This document shows, piece after piece, positions 1-12,900 of a stretch of 64,000 nucleotides of DNA (positions are counted from its first letter, which is position 1; the number at the start of each line of letters is the position of its first letter). The notes beneath the pieces were generated by a model, which saw nothing but the letters and a program-made list of their open reading frames with translations, had not been told where the DNA came from and searched no databases. Position numbers and translations under genes: made by a program. Where the stretch lies: positions 52,532,915 to 52,596,914 of the forward strand of contig OZ024893.1 of the NCBI GenBank assembly GCA_964017195.1. Direction: 5' to 3'. Source of the DNA: Siderastrea radians. Its lineage: Eukaryota > Cnidaria > Anthozoa > Scleractinia > Rhizangiidae.

Positions 1-277
1 ACAAGACATAATGATGAAACCTCATAACGTAATGACAAAACCACAATACGTAACAATGCAATTAAAGTACAACGTGACAAAACTACACCACATCACGATA
101 AAACATCATCATCTACAGATCACTGATTACATAAGAAAGTTATGGCTTTCCATATTATTGGTTTTTGTGTAAACCGAGCCCACTGACAAAAGCTATGGCG
201 GTCATTTTTGAAATAATATCTTCGAAACACCATAGTAAGGAGCGAACGTGGTTGGATGCATTCCATGTAATACTTAC
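1..277. other. Intron or downstream part of the FN2 gene; short degenerate repeat at the left edge
   Basis: This stretch lies after the 5' splice donor (minus strand) of the fibronectin type II exon, so it is probably intron of that gene. The first ~110 bases contain loosely repeated units with the core cgtaatgacaaaac (plus strand), about 25 bases apart. I see no further exon here. Confidence 0.5.
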
Positions 278-996
278 CGCAGTGTCCCCATAAGCCCGCG
301 ATATGGAGGCCGGTAAAAGAGCACCAGTATTTGCCATCTTTGGAGTGCTCAAGGGTACACGAATGATACTCCTTGAAGTTGTACGAGAAAGGAAAGTGAC
401 AGCAGTTTGGGAAAAGAGCAGTTGTCTTATCCGTCTTAGTGCCAATGTCGCAAACTTCGCCTGAAAAACAAGCATCTCTTTGGAATGCCAAAAGACATGT
501 TTGCATTAATGGCAGCCGAAAAATATTATAGTCCAGGTTTTGAAGAATGAATATTCTGGTGCACTGCAAGTATGAACCAGCGTATTTGGCCAAGTATGGT
601 CAGAGAAGAAATGATTTCAACTTGAAAAAGGCAACAGTTTTAGTATTTATAAGGAAATTAACAAAACTGCTCATTTAAATTCCTCCCTTGTTCTGTTTGC
701 GCAAATGAACAGTTTAGACTTCTTCTGGTAAGTATTTCACAACGTAGGGGAGGCTCCCAAGGGGCTTTTCCCCTTAATTTTCCCTTCCCCGCTTTTGCTC
801 CCGGTCCCACCTTATTTTCCCCCCGTCCCCCACTTCCTTACCAGTGCTGTCTGAACATCAGGAATTCTAAACCAAGCGAATATTAGGAATTCTGAAAAGC
901 ATGTTTTAGAAAATCAGTTCATTGCTTTTGCAACTTACCTGACGAAACTAACATCGCAAATCCCAGCAACAGACAAATTTTCAAACCAGGATTCAT
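278..996 (-). CDS. Secreted fibronectin type II domain protein, first two coding exons (gene continues off the left edge)
   Basis: Exon A is complement(939..996): the ATG at 994-996 opens a 19-residue hydrophobic leader (MNPGLKICLLLGFAMLVSS) typical of a signal peptide, and ends at a GTAAG donor. Exon B is complement(278..460), after a TTTTTCAG acceptor, and reads in the same phase across the junction (Ser-Gly-Glu-Val-Cys-Asp). It encodes a fibronectin type II module: the core CHFPFSYNFKEYHSC, then KYWCS and LWGHCG, has the four cysteines and the aromatic and Trp positions of that family (C-x-FPF-x-Y, WC, WG-x-C). It ends at GTAAGTATT in phase 1. FN2 modules are extracellular and commonly bind collagen or gelatin; that is family knowledge, and the ligand here is unknown. 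A TTTTTTACAG acceptor 14 bases upstream of the ATG implies a spliced 5' UTR. Later exons lie outside the window, so total size and other domains are unknown. Confidence 0.85.
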
Positions 997-1243
997 TTCG
1001 GCTGCGTTTTCTGTAAAAAACATAAAAATAATAGACAATAATAACAATAGTAAAACCTCCTTTTTCAACAAAATTCAACCAGACTCCCTCCTTAAAGTTC
1101 TCTGAAATTTATCCTATGTATCAAAACAAAAAGGAATCGACTCTGACGCTGATATGAAGCGACTCTAAGGTGAAAATTCTAGGGAGAGGTCGGTGGAAAT
1201 GGCACGAACATAAGACACGTATTTAAAATGAATACCTCAGCGC

Positions 1244-1326
1244 TAGCCTGCGAATACAGCCGCCTCTCCGCGCTCCGGCCGCTTACCGCGGTCGGAGCGC
1301 GGAGAGGGGGCTGTACTCGCAGGCTG
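1244..1326. mobile_element. Mini palindromic MITE with TAGCCTGCG-type ends and an imperfect 9-bp target duplication
   Basis: The two halves are near-perfect reverse complements: agcctgcgaatacagcc on the left, ggctgtactcgcaggct on the right, with GC-rich arms meeting around 1280. The flanks cctcagcgc (1235-1243) and cctcagagc (1327-1335) match at 8 of 9 bases, like a target-site duplication. The terminal sequence resembles that of the larger element at 38935-39803, which has a perfect 9-bp duplication, so the two are probably related. Confidence 0.7.
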
Positions 1327-1961
1327 CCTCAGAGCAGACAAAAACAGCTTTGACTGTGGTCATAGAGGGAACGAGGAAGGGAGGACAGTTAAGGAGAAAG
1401 AAGGTGTTTGATGGATCGAGGGAAGCTGGTTTGGCATTTCAAAAAGGGCCGACTTTGACAACCTGGAAATCCTTTGATGAAAACGTATCCGGCTCACTTA
1501 GGCATTAAAAGACTTGAGTGAGTCATCATGAATGAGTGATTCTCGACTCTACCGTCTTACAAGCCAGGCTTGCCTATCTTGCTGCTCTCAGCATAAAAAG
1601 GTCGGTGGATGACAAAATAAACCCTTTACTAGATAGTACCCACTCTAATGTCTCGAAAGGTCCTGCAAAAAGTGCGAGATGGAAGAATCGAAAAAGAACC
1701 CCGTGAAGAGGCCAGTAACAAAAATCAGAGAGCCTGTGGAGATCACCTGAAGACACACTGGTAACTGTTTCAAGCAGGGCTCTTTCGCGAATTCAATAAA
1801 CGCTTCGGTCCACCTCTCCTTCGAATATCGTATTAGAAAAATTGCTGCAAAGAGTCTAACTTCAACATTAAAACTTCCAGCAACTGGTGCAAGGTGACAA
1901 TGGACCCAATCAGTCTTACACTGCCGTGTAGGAATCGTTTGACGCTTATATCTAATCTTAC

Positions 1962-1997
1962 CTGACGAGCTGAGATGTGTTAACTTCTCCAACTCTG
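1962..1997 (-). other. Candidate 36-nt exon, unassigned
   Basis: On the minus strand a TTTTCAG acceptor is followed by 36 bases and a CAG|GTAAG donor. It may be an upstream non-coding exon of the fibronectin type II gene or part of another transcript. One reading frame gives ELEKLTHLSSS. The evidence is splice-site sequence only; transcript data would decide. Confidence 0.2.
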
Positions 1998-4900
1998 CTG
2001 AAAACTGGTGTTAGGCAATGTAACGTGGATAGTTTTGAAATAGGCAATGCGTTCCATGCCAACGATGCTTTTTTGGTTACTATGCTCGTTGCTAGTTGAA
2101 TCAACCCCGATTACTTACACAAAGGGACCGCTCAGCACGCGTCGTCGGTGTGGGAGGTTGCCAGTAGGCTAGTAGGAATTCAGCTGCTCCTAAGTGCTAC
2201 CTGGAAATAAAAGATAGCAGAACTCGGAAAAACACTGAAATAACATCGATTCTGTGTTTGCACTTGATGGATTTTCAGAGTTCCACGTTGTATTTTCGTA
2301 ACCTCTCCCCCATTTACGGAAACGCCAATTGATGACTGGGTGGTCCACTCTTGGTCGGCCAACGCATTTTCTACAGCTTTCATGCCAATTCTTTCTCAAA
2401 TTAGTCCACGTTGGCACCGAGTTGTATTTTACGGTTCCCTTCTAATTCTCAGCACTCCTTACATCTGAAAGCATGGAACAGACTTAAACACATTGACAAA
2501 GCGGATTCCAACGTATTCAGAAATGTTTCTGTAAACTGGTGAGTATGCAATGTGTATAAACCATGAATTTCTAATGATGAAGAACACATACGACCTTTGT
2601 CACTTAACGTCGGCGGAGTTTGCATAGAAAAACGTGTAAGTACAACTTAAATATCGTCGTTTCCTATCACAATCTTTTAGTTGTGTACTAAAACAACTAG
2701 ACAACTTGTCCGAGTTTTCTATCCTGAGTGGCAGTCAACTCGTCTGTACATCGTTAATTATGGCCTCGTAGTTTGACAGTTAATCGTGGTTAATGTAAGC
2801 AATTTTCTTAAGCAAACAGATCGATCTACTAACTCCAGGTCTATTGAACATCCCTTGTGGATGGAGACTCTTTCCAATGCGTTACTTGTTCATCGAGGTT
2901 GATGTTTCCTTTTGATCCACCTTGTTTACCCGAATACCTGCTTCAGGCGTGTAGGCTTCCCTTTTCATCCCGGAAAAGGCAATATGAGAAATTTATGAAC
3001 GGTTAAAAGCCTACTAATAACAAGTTTAAAAAATATGTGTTTCGTTAATGCATATGAGTTTTATAAGTAGCTTTTAAGTCTTTTTAATGTAACATACATG
3101 CATTTTTAACAAGCGAAAATGTTCAACATAATCCAATAAGAAGGCTTGACAACGTATTGTAAAGGTTTTCCATGTTCAAATTGAACGAGCCAGGCCTGGC
3201 AAGGAGGCCGGGGATGGGGTGGGGGCGAGGGGCGGCATTGTAGTACCTTTTAGGGCTTAAATTCCTTGGCTTGGGACAGCTTAGGGTATTAAAATATAAA
3301 ACCACCACCCTGAGAGTTATCCAGGTTTTTTAGTATTTTGAGCCGGAAAAGATATGGCCGAAGAAATTTTTGTCAAATATCAGTAACATGGGGAGGTCTC
3401 AGAGACAATGGTTGCTTGGGAAAACATGGAGTCCGCATGTACGAAAGCTTAACCTTGAGTCAGGTTGATCTCACATTGTAAAGCGATCTTTTCGTGGATT
3501 TAATTTCGAAGGAAGCAAAGATTTCGCAGACTTTGGATTCGGCTAGGACGAACAAGTGATTGGTAGAACAATTGTCATCCCAGAAGAGTGGAAAGAGAAT
3601 TTTATTATGAGCTTTTAACGTTTAGGAATCGTTTTAGCGTTTTCGTGTGGACGAACTTTAAAACGATCCGAAAACGATCGCCAGATTCGTGTGAATAGAC
3701 TGAACCTTCGGTGCGTTTACAGACATAAACGTTTTAGAGGTGCGTGTGGACAGAGCCTTTTAATAAACTCTTTACCCGTTGGTTGCAGAATTAAATCTTG
3801 CGACGTAAAGGTAGAATTGCAGTTGCTCCAAGTCATTTTCCGAGACTTCAGCTAGGGCGTACAACCTATGAGGATGTGATGCTCGCTTGCAAAGAAAATG
3901 GTAAACAAAAGAATAGCAAGGGAAAATGCAGCTACTATTAGAACACAAAGAAGCTTGGACCTCATGATATGGTGAATAAGAAATGACTGAAAACTTGTGA
4001 ATGATATCAGGTCTTTCCACACCATTCAGCTTAATTACTGTCAAATGATATTTACGAGCTTCCTTACAAGCTGTACAATACAAGATTTGAGATCGAGTCC
4101 TGCGGGGATGAAAGGCCACAGAGGATATTGAACACATAATTATTCTCATACAAATAGAAAGATCAAGGGGTGTGCTTATAACCGGTTGTGTTTTTCTTAT
4201 TTGACTTGGACTTTGCCCGTTTTCCACTTCAAGAAAACTCAAGCTTCGCCGGTCTATTGCTACACCTGACCTATTTTCAGCCACAGCAAGTGTCAAAGCG
4301 GCTATGGCTGGGTAATATTGAAACTTTCCAGGACTGGATTAACAAGGTTATTGATAAATAATCTCATATAATTTTGTACATGTGCTCTTTTACAGGAAGC
4401 CAAACCTGACGTGATGAGTTATTTTATTTGAAAGACTAAACCAGCCTAAAGACGTAATTAAAAGTTCATCCCATGTCCGCATGCGTGCGGACCGACTATC
4501 TTTATCAGTTATACAGTGCAAAATTCAATCGATTTTTAAGCAGTTTTAAACAAAGGAATTCTTGTGTTAAAGTATTTATAAATGGCTTTGAATTTCACTT
4601 TCATGTTTTTTAACCGAGGTTTAACCATACCCCTAACCCTAACCCTTCCCATATTGGCACTGTTGCCCCGTGAAACCTTGATCTCGTCGGAATTAAATAA
4701 AAGTAATTTTGAATGCTTCTCCTAGATTGACATTCACTAATAGTCAAGAAAACAAAGCGTGTTCATCCGTTTATGAGTAAATACCACCGTAAAATCACAA
4801 CCCTGGAAACGGTCTATTTATTTTATTTATCGGTGGAGTGCTTTGTATTGTACTAGATATATACCATAACAACTTAGGAAGAGATTCTTGGCTGCAGCAT

Positions 4901-5639
4901 CGATATATCACAGGTGAAAACTATTTTTAGGAATTTTCCCAGCAAATAATATTCTCAGTAAAAATACGGCACGCAGTTTTGCTCCATTGAGTAAACGTAA
5001 AAGGGTGTGTTAGAGTAGTGGAAATGATAGAGGAAAGCTTTGTTTGAAAGAAACAGACCATAAATATAAATTATTCAAAATTAGAAAGATCACAAATCAT
5101 TAAGTAAGACTGAACTCATTCTGAAGGCACCACTTCAGTGAAATCACGACAGTCACTCGGCAGACCACATTCTTCAACTTGGGATCGTCTGAAAGGTAAA
5201 GGTGAGTCCTCAGCTTCTACTATCACGTTTTAGAGTTGTTGTGGGGTAATTTTGAAGGACGAAGGTGACATGGTTCAAAGTATGCAGACAAAAACTGTTG
5301 GTAAACCAGCGATGAGTATGCAAGAATTTTCCTTCTGATAAATGGTCACTTCTTCATTTATTGTGATTGCAGGTTTTGGCACGTGGATAAGAATGTTCCT
5401 CAGCGAATTTTGATTGATAGAATATAAAATATGAAGCAAAAGCACTGTACACACATGTTCATTGCATAATTCATCATTCATACATCGTATGATAATTCAT
5501 CATATTTCGCAAAAGTATTTTGCATGAAAACCTGTCAGTAAATTTAAGATGGAGATCCAATAAAATGAAAATGCACTCCTTGACTCTTCGATTTTCTAAC
5601 CTCAATATTAAATTTATCTGAGTTCGAAACTGAACATAC
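1998..5639. other. Intergenic, mostly featureless
   Basis: AT-rich sequence with no convincing gene. A short G-rich stretch sits at 3205-3235. A very short telomere-like run (about two CCCTAA units) occurs near 4630. The only coding candidate is the weak minus-strand ORF at 3852-3965. Confidence 0.5.
3852..3965 (-). CDS. Small ORF with a strongly hydrophobic N-terminus (37 aa), unrecognised
   Basis: ATG at complement(3963..3965), TAG at complement(3852..3854). The peptide starts MRSKLLCVLIVAAFSLAI and continues LLFTIFFASEHH: a basic start, about 22 hydrophobic residues, then polar residues. This is the layout of a signal anchor, as in type II membrane enzymes such as glycosyl- or sulfotransferases. 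The frame closes after 37 codons. The adjoining frame stays open downstream (ending ...LEQLQFYLYVARFNSATNG), so this could be a frameshifted relic or a first exon with a missed donor. It may also be chance. No function is assigned. Confidence 0.25.
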   Translation of the reverse strand: MRSKLLCVLIVAAFSLAILLFTIFFASEHHILIGCTP

Positions 5640-6065
5640 AGGGACACCCAGCGGCTGGTTTCGGCGGAATATCTGCTGGAATGCCTAAATCACCTGAAGT
5701 ATTCGGATTTAATTGCAATGAAAAACTAGCGTTTTCTTCGGCGAAACGTCACCTCAAGTTGTCGTAACATGGGGACTGATTTATTGCTCTCGGAGGGAAC
5801 GTGTCGCCTAAAGAGCGCGTAGTAAGGCAAGCCAAGAGCAGCTCAGAAAGTTGGAGTATCAGCGGGTCCGGCGACCTAAAATTTACAGCCCCTTAAATTT
5901 TCAGCTTAAGAATTCCAATAGATCAATCTGTGTTAGCCTACAATCATCTCTTTAAAAGAGTATGGAATGATAAATTATCCGAGTCTTTGCGAGACCGGGG
6001 AACCTAAGAGAAATAACATTTTAAGAAATTTGTTTAAATTTTCTCGTTGGATGACCCTGGATTGA
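5640..6065. repeat. Diverged dispersed repeat, copy 1 (second copy at 58725-59105)
   Basis: Aligns by eye over about 400 bases, in the same orientation, with 58725-59105. Shared landmarks are ggcacccaac/ggacacccag at the start, tcttcggc, agcagctc, aaattttcag, agatcaatctgt, and aattttctcgttg near the end. The copies differ by many substitutions and short indels, so they are old. No coding sequence seen; probably a transposon remnant. Confidence 0.7.
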
Positions 6066-7673
6066 AGCTGATAAGATTGATATTCGCTGCCGGCAGAAAT
6101 CACGAAATCGCTTGCTTATAACTGACTTCGCTTAAAATCTATCTAAATAAACTCATCTTCTGTGGATTGACTTTACAATTGCAAGCTAACAGCATAATTG
6201 ACTGGAAAAAGAATGCTGAGATTAAGGGCTTAGCTTGTGGAAGAGCTACCAGCTCGCTTGAGCGGAAGTGGAGCGGTCAATTTTCGACAATTTGGTCACT
6301 GCTCGGGCCGGTCTTAAAAATAAACACTTGTACATCCTATATTAGTGAAGTGCCTGGTCAAATAGTGTACCGTGGAATTCAAATTAAGCCACATTAACTT
6401 CACTCAAGTAGAGTGAATATTTTTCTCTATGGTGACACATTATATTTCTGCTCGTTCCTTCTGATACACATGATTCAACAAGGAACAGTTTTTAAGCGCA
6501 AACTGCATCTCCTGCTCACCGAGCACATAATGGTTTTTGACGCGGTTTTTGCTGTCGGTATTCTAGCAATAAATCCACTTCTTAACTCAGCCATGTGAAC
6601 GCAACCATATTTAATATTAATGATTACTAAACGTGTCCAAATCACATTTTGTCGTGATCTGACCAGTGAACCACAAATCTCAGTACATTGTACAAGTTTA
6701 TGTGCGGAAACACCATGTTTACTTATCTTGTTATCTAAATTATTCATTTTTAGCTTGAAACATTTGCATGTAAACATGCAGTTGCAATATGTATAACAAC
6801 GTTATTTAATTTATTCTCTTACAAACTTGAAGATTTAAATTTTAAAATAAATAAAAGAATTAAGACGTACTCAAGTTATCTTAATCTTCAGAAAGTTATT
6901 TATCTTATTCTTAGCTTTTTTTGCGCTTGCTGATGCGCATCCTTACTGCGCATCCAATAAACCCTTCTACTGTTTTTTCAACTTTATACATAGACCAGTT
7001 AAGTCAGTTAGCGAAAATCCATCGACGCCATTGGAAAGAGCGCCTTAAAATGAGTAAAGCTGCCAACTTGGAGAGTGTTACGATGAACACTAACAAAGAT
7101 ATGGCTCTGCAAAGTCGCAAACTTTTTAAAGACGTTTCGTGGTGGGGGGCAAGTTTGTGTCCCCACCATACAAACGTCTATAAAATTCCGCCACTTTGCG
7201 GAGCTATATCTTCGCTCGTTTTTGACATATCACTCTCAAACTCGGCAAGTTTACTAATTTCAAGGCACTCTTTCTGGCAGTGTCAATTATGTTTCGCTAA
7301 CTGATCCTTATCAAAAGTTGAAAAAAATCATGGAAGGGTCTGTTCACGTCGCAATGTAATGGCCATTCTCATCCCCACTGACCCCCGCGATTCCACGTCT
7401 TGCATCGAGCGCGCGCTAAAGATGAAATGTAGATAAATATAGCGCTGGTAGGATTGGAATCGGTTAGCACACGCAGCTTTCACTCTTTCAAGAGCACGGT
7501 GACCGCTGTTTTTCTTTCTTTTGCCCACTTTCTTTACCGATTGTCTACGTTTAATTTCATGAGAAGTCGGACCATTTTATTTGTACTTTTGAAATTCTTT
7601 GATTCTTTGCTACTGACGATCTTAATCGAGTAAGTAGCTAAACTCTGTATTTTTCTTCTTTGGACAATTTCAG
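6066..7673. other. Upstream region of the first SLC6 gene
   Basis: AT-rich non-coding DNA. The first coding exon of the transporter is preceded at 7672-7673 by a pyrimidine-rich acceptor (GGACAATTTCAG), so at least one upstream non-coding exon and the promoter should lie in or beyond this stretch. I could not place them. Confidence 0.4.
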
Positions 7674-7696
7674 ATTCTTAGAACTGGAGATTCATA

Positions 7697-9912
7697 ATGA
7701 CTGAAGTTGTCAAGGAGCGGGAGACTTGGTCTTCAAAGTTTGATTTCATTTTGGCTTTGATGGGCTTTTCCATCGGTCTTGGTAACGTGTGGAGATTTCC
7801 TTACTTGTGTTTCAAAAATGGCGGAGGTAAATATGTTTCATTTCTCAAAGCCATCTTCTTACTTACGTGTTTCTATTTTTATAGGCTTAGTTAGGTACAG
7901 GCAGGAGGGCGGGGTGTTCTTTCCGGGTCTAATACCTGCATGAAGTCCCCTGTGATCAACCTCGTTTTGATGGTCTACTCTCTATTCAAAATGGCAGCAA
8001 GAGAACAGCCTGGCACATAGGAGGTCACATGTCTCTAAAATATTAGAGATTTTAATTAATTCAACATGGCGGTAGGCTGGCTATTGGCTATTGACTATTG
8101 CTCTTGAGATCACGTGACCTGCTATGTGCCACGTTCTTCCCTTGTCGCCATTGTGAATCAGGTTGCCACGTAGTGTTTAATTGAGGGGCCTGGGATTTTG
8201 CGACTCAAATAAAAACAGTTTGTCTTGAGGGGAAAACTCACAGACACCAAATTTTAGTACCACAAAATTCACGCGATGGACTTGTCCCAGAACGTGTTCC
8301 AGGCGTGTCTCCTCAAAGGGCCATTTATAGTACAAATATCACCCTGAAATTCCGTTAGCGATTCACATGTATTTTCTCCGTACACTATCAAAAACAATAA
8401 AAGTTTGATACCTGGAACTCCCTATAACTCCAAACAGGAAAAGTTCCCTATGCTTCAGTATTTAAAATGGGTACACTGTTCTTCCTATAACTCGAACTTT
8501 GAATATCTCGAAAAGTTTTTTTGTTTCTCCTCCGGAGTTAGCGCCATCCTACTGTATTGTCACTCTAACAGGTTTTAAAAATCAATAATACAATAGAATC
8601 CTGAGTAATTTACTGTAATAAGTGAAAGATGTAATGTGGGATACTGCTTTTGCCTTGAGTTAATGAGGTTGTTATTGGTGGCTTAGTTCTAGAGAAAAGA
8701 AAATAGGGATGAACCTTTCGTAAGCGACCACTCAAAATGCTGAGGAATGTGGTCGCCTGTGAGAAAATGAAAAAAAAAATGAAGAAGATTCTTTGGCATC
8801 GACTCTTTTCTTTCTTTAAATTAACTGCAAAGCAGAATCAGTAGCTATAATATGAACAATCAAAATGCAACTTGTCGTGTCTTTGTTATGCTTTTATCAC
8901 AATACACTATGGCTTTATTGAATTAAATGAAATTGGCATTGTATAGTGCTCGAAATGAAGGGGTGTCTATTACTAAGCCGTTAGCTAACTATACAGTAGA
9001 GTTAAATGAAGTTTTAAATCGTGTAAAAAATTACTGATATGCGGGTTTATTATAATTAAATTGGCAGGTTGTTTTCTCATTCCCTACCTGATTTGCCTGG
9101 TCGTGGCTGGAGTACCAGTTTTAGTTCTGGAGATTGGCTTGGGACAATACACGAGTCAAGGAGGAATTACGGCATGGAAAATCTGTCCACTTTTTCAAGG
9201 TAAGAATCATTATCAGTTACGGCAGTCAGATTCAGTTATGGCACCTAATCAAACAATGATAAGCGTCTTTGCAGTTTATAATCCAGCTGTAAATTGTTCA
9301 GTTGAACCCAGGACTCCTTGCGATCAGTAGCCTATCTGGTGTGATCATCCGGGTGAGATTAGGCCTGAGAAGGGCTGTTGCTGATGTCAGTGACCTGCCT
9401 CGTACCCAGGTGGGCGCTTCTGAGTTTTTTGACATGAGATCATAAGGCACTAAGGGAAGTACGAGGCAGCTCAGTGACTGTTTGACAGCCGGTCCATAGG
9501 TCCATACTTCCTTGATCATGTAAAGTTGTTTAATCTTTCAAATCAACGGATTACAATCTTAATAGACCATTCAAATGTCTGCTTTTCGGTTAATTCCATT
9601 GGTTATTGTTATTATTATTATTATTGTTATTATTATTATTATTATTATTTTAACTATTTAGAATATTTTATTACCTTTTCATAAATCATTAGTATTTTTA
9701 ACCTATTGATTGATTGTAATGCAGATTATCATTACTATCAACAATAAGAAGAAGAATTAAGAAAAGAATTTTACTTCTTAAAAATTTTTTAAACTAATAA
9801 TTGATTGTAATTTCTTAGCATCTTATTCTTATCTGTCCATTGTATTTTCACTATGACTATCAATAAAGGTATTTTTAATGTCTTTTTTAAAAAAAAAATA
9901 ATAAAATAAAAA

Positions 9913-9965
<53 letters not shown>

Positions 9966-12900
9966 CAGTTGGAAACGTCAGAACATTTGACATTGCTTCT
10001 TTCTTCACCAGGTATTGGTTATGCAGGGGTCCTTGTGATGCAGTACATCAACATCTACTACACTGTGATTCTCGGTTGGGCCTTGTTTTACATGTTTGCT
10101 TCATTTCAGTCAAGTCTCCCATGGTCCCATTGTGGCAATGAATGGAACACGCCAAACTGCGTGGATAACAGTGAAGGTGGAAGCCGTCGCGAAATGCAAA
10201 TAAATGAGACGATAAAAAATTTCACCCTTCTCGCAAACAGAACTGTAGCGGATGCATCTAAACCGGTGTCACCAAGCCAGGAATACTGGGAGTAAGTGAT
10301 ATGAATTTATTTAGTAAATATCTACCATTCTTCACCGACACTGAGGTGAATAATTGTTTTAGTATATATGTACCAAACCAGGGGAAAACTAGTACCAAAT
10401 AAATCCTTTTTTCCGAGAAACGAGAGAAATCTGTCGCGCAAAATCCAGAAAAATGCCGGGGGTGAAAGACAGGTACTATCCTGAGCTTGAGTAGCCAATC
10501 AGAGCGCGCGAAAAACACTATCCACTAGTTTGGTATATAATAATATCACTTAACTCCTTGCCATCGAACTCCCGTTTCCTGAGCTTTCAATTGCTTCGTT
10601 ATTTATCGTAGATTTCCTTTGTTTCTAATTAGTTACAGAGTCTTACGTATTTCGGACGGTTTGGGCGAACCAGGGACTGTTAACTGGGACCTAGCTTTGT
10701 GTTTGCTGTTAGCATGGATCATTTGTTACTTGTGCGTGTGTAAAGGAGTAAAATCAAGTGGAAAGGTAAGGAACTACGACTAACTTAGTAAGGATTCACT
10801 GTAGTCTGTTGTGAATGCACGAATCTCATCGGCTCAATCGTTAATCATTGCTAAATAGACTCATTTACCCTGACTTTATGTTTTCCCATTGTAGTTGCTT
10901 AGTACTGCTTAGGGAATACCTAATTTGCCAGGCTTCTCTAACTGGACAACCAAACTTGGACATAGCGAACCTAAAGCAGAAAGGAATTAGTTCCCTCGAT
11001 GAGATGCTGCAGGGCAAATCGGAGAAGAGTGAATGCTATAATTATTATAATCTTAAATTGAGTGCCGAAAGTAGTCCACGTTTGCATTGGTTTGGTTTAT
11101 TACACTCTGCTATAAGTAAAAAAAAATCTCTCATCAGTTCCTAAGCAATTGTAAGTGAAACCAAAGGTGATCGTGACTTGCGCGCACACGTTTTATTTTT
11201 TGGCTTCGCACCGTTTACATTTTTTTTATCTAGGAGTCAAAATTGGATCATCCTTGCATTACCTTCTGTTATAATTGAGTTCTGAATATACAAGGCGGGC
11301 TGTGCTATTTTTTTTTTTCAGGTTGTGTACTTCACCGCGACAGCTCCCTATCTGCTGTTGACGGCCCTCTTGATTCGCGGTGTCACATTACCGGGAGCTG
11401 CCGAAGGAATCAAGTTTTATCTCACTCCTGATTTATCAAGACTTGGCGATGGCCAGGTAACCTTAATTTTACAATTTATTTTGTTGATTCACGATAATAT
11501 TTAAAGTATCTATTATTTTTTTGTCTTCCCAGGTTTGGCTGGATGCTGGCACACAAGTGTTTTTCTCATATTCCATTGGAATGGGAACAATGACAGCACT
11601 GGGAAGTTATAATAAATTCAAGAACAACTTTTATAGGTACAAAATAAAACACGGCTTATGAAAAATTTATTTTCTTGAGAAAAACCTCCTCCGGTTTTAC
11701 CTGCTCTCTCGTCTCAGCGTGCTTCACAGTAGCCATTAACTTACGGTCGATGTGATCTTGTGTTTAATCATGGTGTTTTTGCCTTTGCAGAGATTCTATA
11801 TTATTTACATTGTGCAACAGTGGAACAAGTTTCTACGGTGGATTTCTGATTTTTTCAGTTTTGGGATTTATGGCCAAAAATCAAGGAGTAAAAGTGGAAG
11901 AGGTTGCTAACTCAGGTGAGAGAAGTATCACTTCTGAATACATGTAGGAGCACACACACTCTAAAACTACAAGTCAACAATAACGAAATATGCACTTTCA
12001 AGAGCTCATCTTGGACTCGTCGTGTTCTCCTGTCGTGTCTGTGTATGATCCTATTACTATTTCTCTTCAGGTCCTGGACTGGCTTTCATAGTTTATCCTG
12101 AAGCAGTAGCTCAGATGCCTATAGCTCCATTATGGTCCGCTCTGTTTTTCTTTATGCTTGTCTTGCTTGGATTGGACAGTGAGGTAAAAATATACAGCAG
12201 CTAAAGTTTAACCCTTGGACGTACAAGGGGGTGGGCGGGTGGATGTCACCCCCCCCCCTCCACCACCACCACAATAATGTCTTTCTTGAATTTTTCCAAT
12301 ACGAGTTTACATCTGCACCTGCCGTTTTCAGTAGCTGTACGTATATCTGTTAGCCTGCCTAGCAGGCGTAAACGAAGAGGGGGTAGGGAGAGCGAGAAAG
12401 CGGAGGGCAAATTAGAGGACCTCCCATTTTCTTCTCACTTTGTCGCTCCCGTCCCCACCCCACATTTTGACACACGCTTGGTGAGAAGCGGTTGCTATGG
12501 TTACGAGATATGATGTATAAGTAGCAGGTAGTCAAGGCATTTTTCAATTAAAATGTATTTTTTTACCCTCTTGAGGTGACAAATGCACGATATGTTGACA
12601 AAAAGCAGCAAAGTGTTTAATTCTATCATATTCTAGATGTCTAGCACCACAACTTTTCAATTTCGCCCTTTTTCGATAATTTCTAATTCTGGGTAAAATC
12701 CAACATCTTGGACGATGTCACAGGCCCCCAGCAACGCCACAACCCATAATATACACGTCATCTTGTAGAGCACATCACAGGCTTTCCACTAAAAGTAAAA
12801 TATTTTCCAAATATTGTAACACAGCAAAAACCCAAGGCGTGGGGGTTCCATCAACACCCCTCCCCCCCCCCTTGTACCACGGTGAGGGTGAGACTCTGCA

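Noticed and set aside
1645..1992. 115-codon minus-strand frame
   Set aside because: Runs through a probable splice donor at 1961; composition not protein-like and no motif recognised.
4620..4652. Telomere-like CCCTAACCCTAACCC
   Set aside because: Only about two units; too short for an interstitial telomere array.
6921..7304. 127-codon plus-strand frame upstream of the first SLC6 gene
   Set aside because: No domain, no splice context, low-complexity composition.
10639..10765. Alternative acceptor for exon 4 of the first SLC6 gene (TTACAG at 10633-10638)
   Set aside because: In frame, but it would drop two residues that the paralogue keeps; the acceptor at 10631-10632 aligns better.
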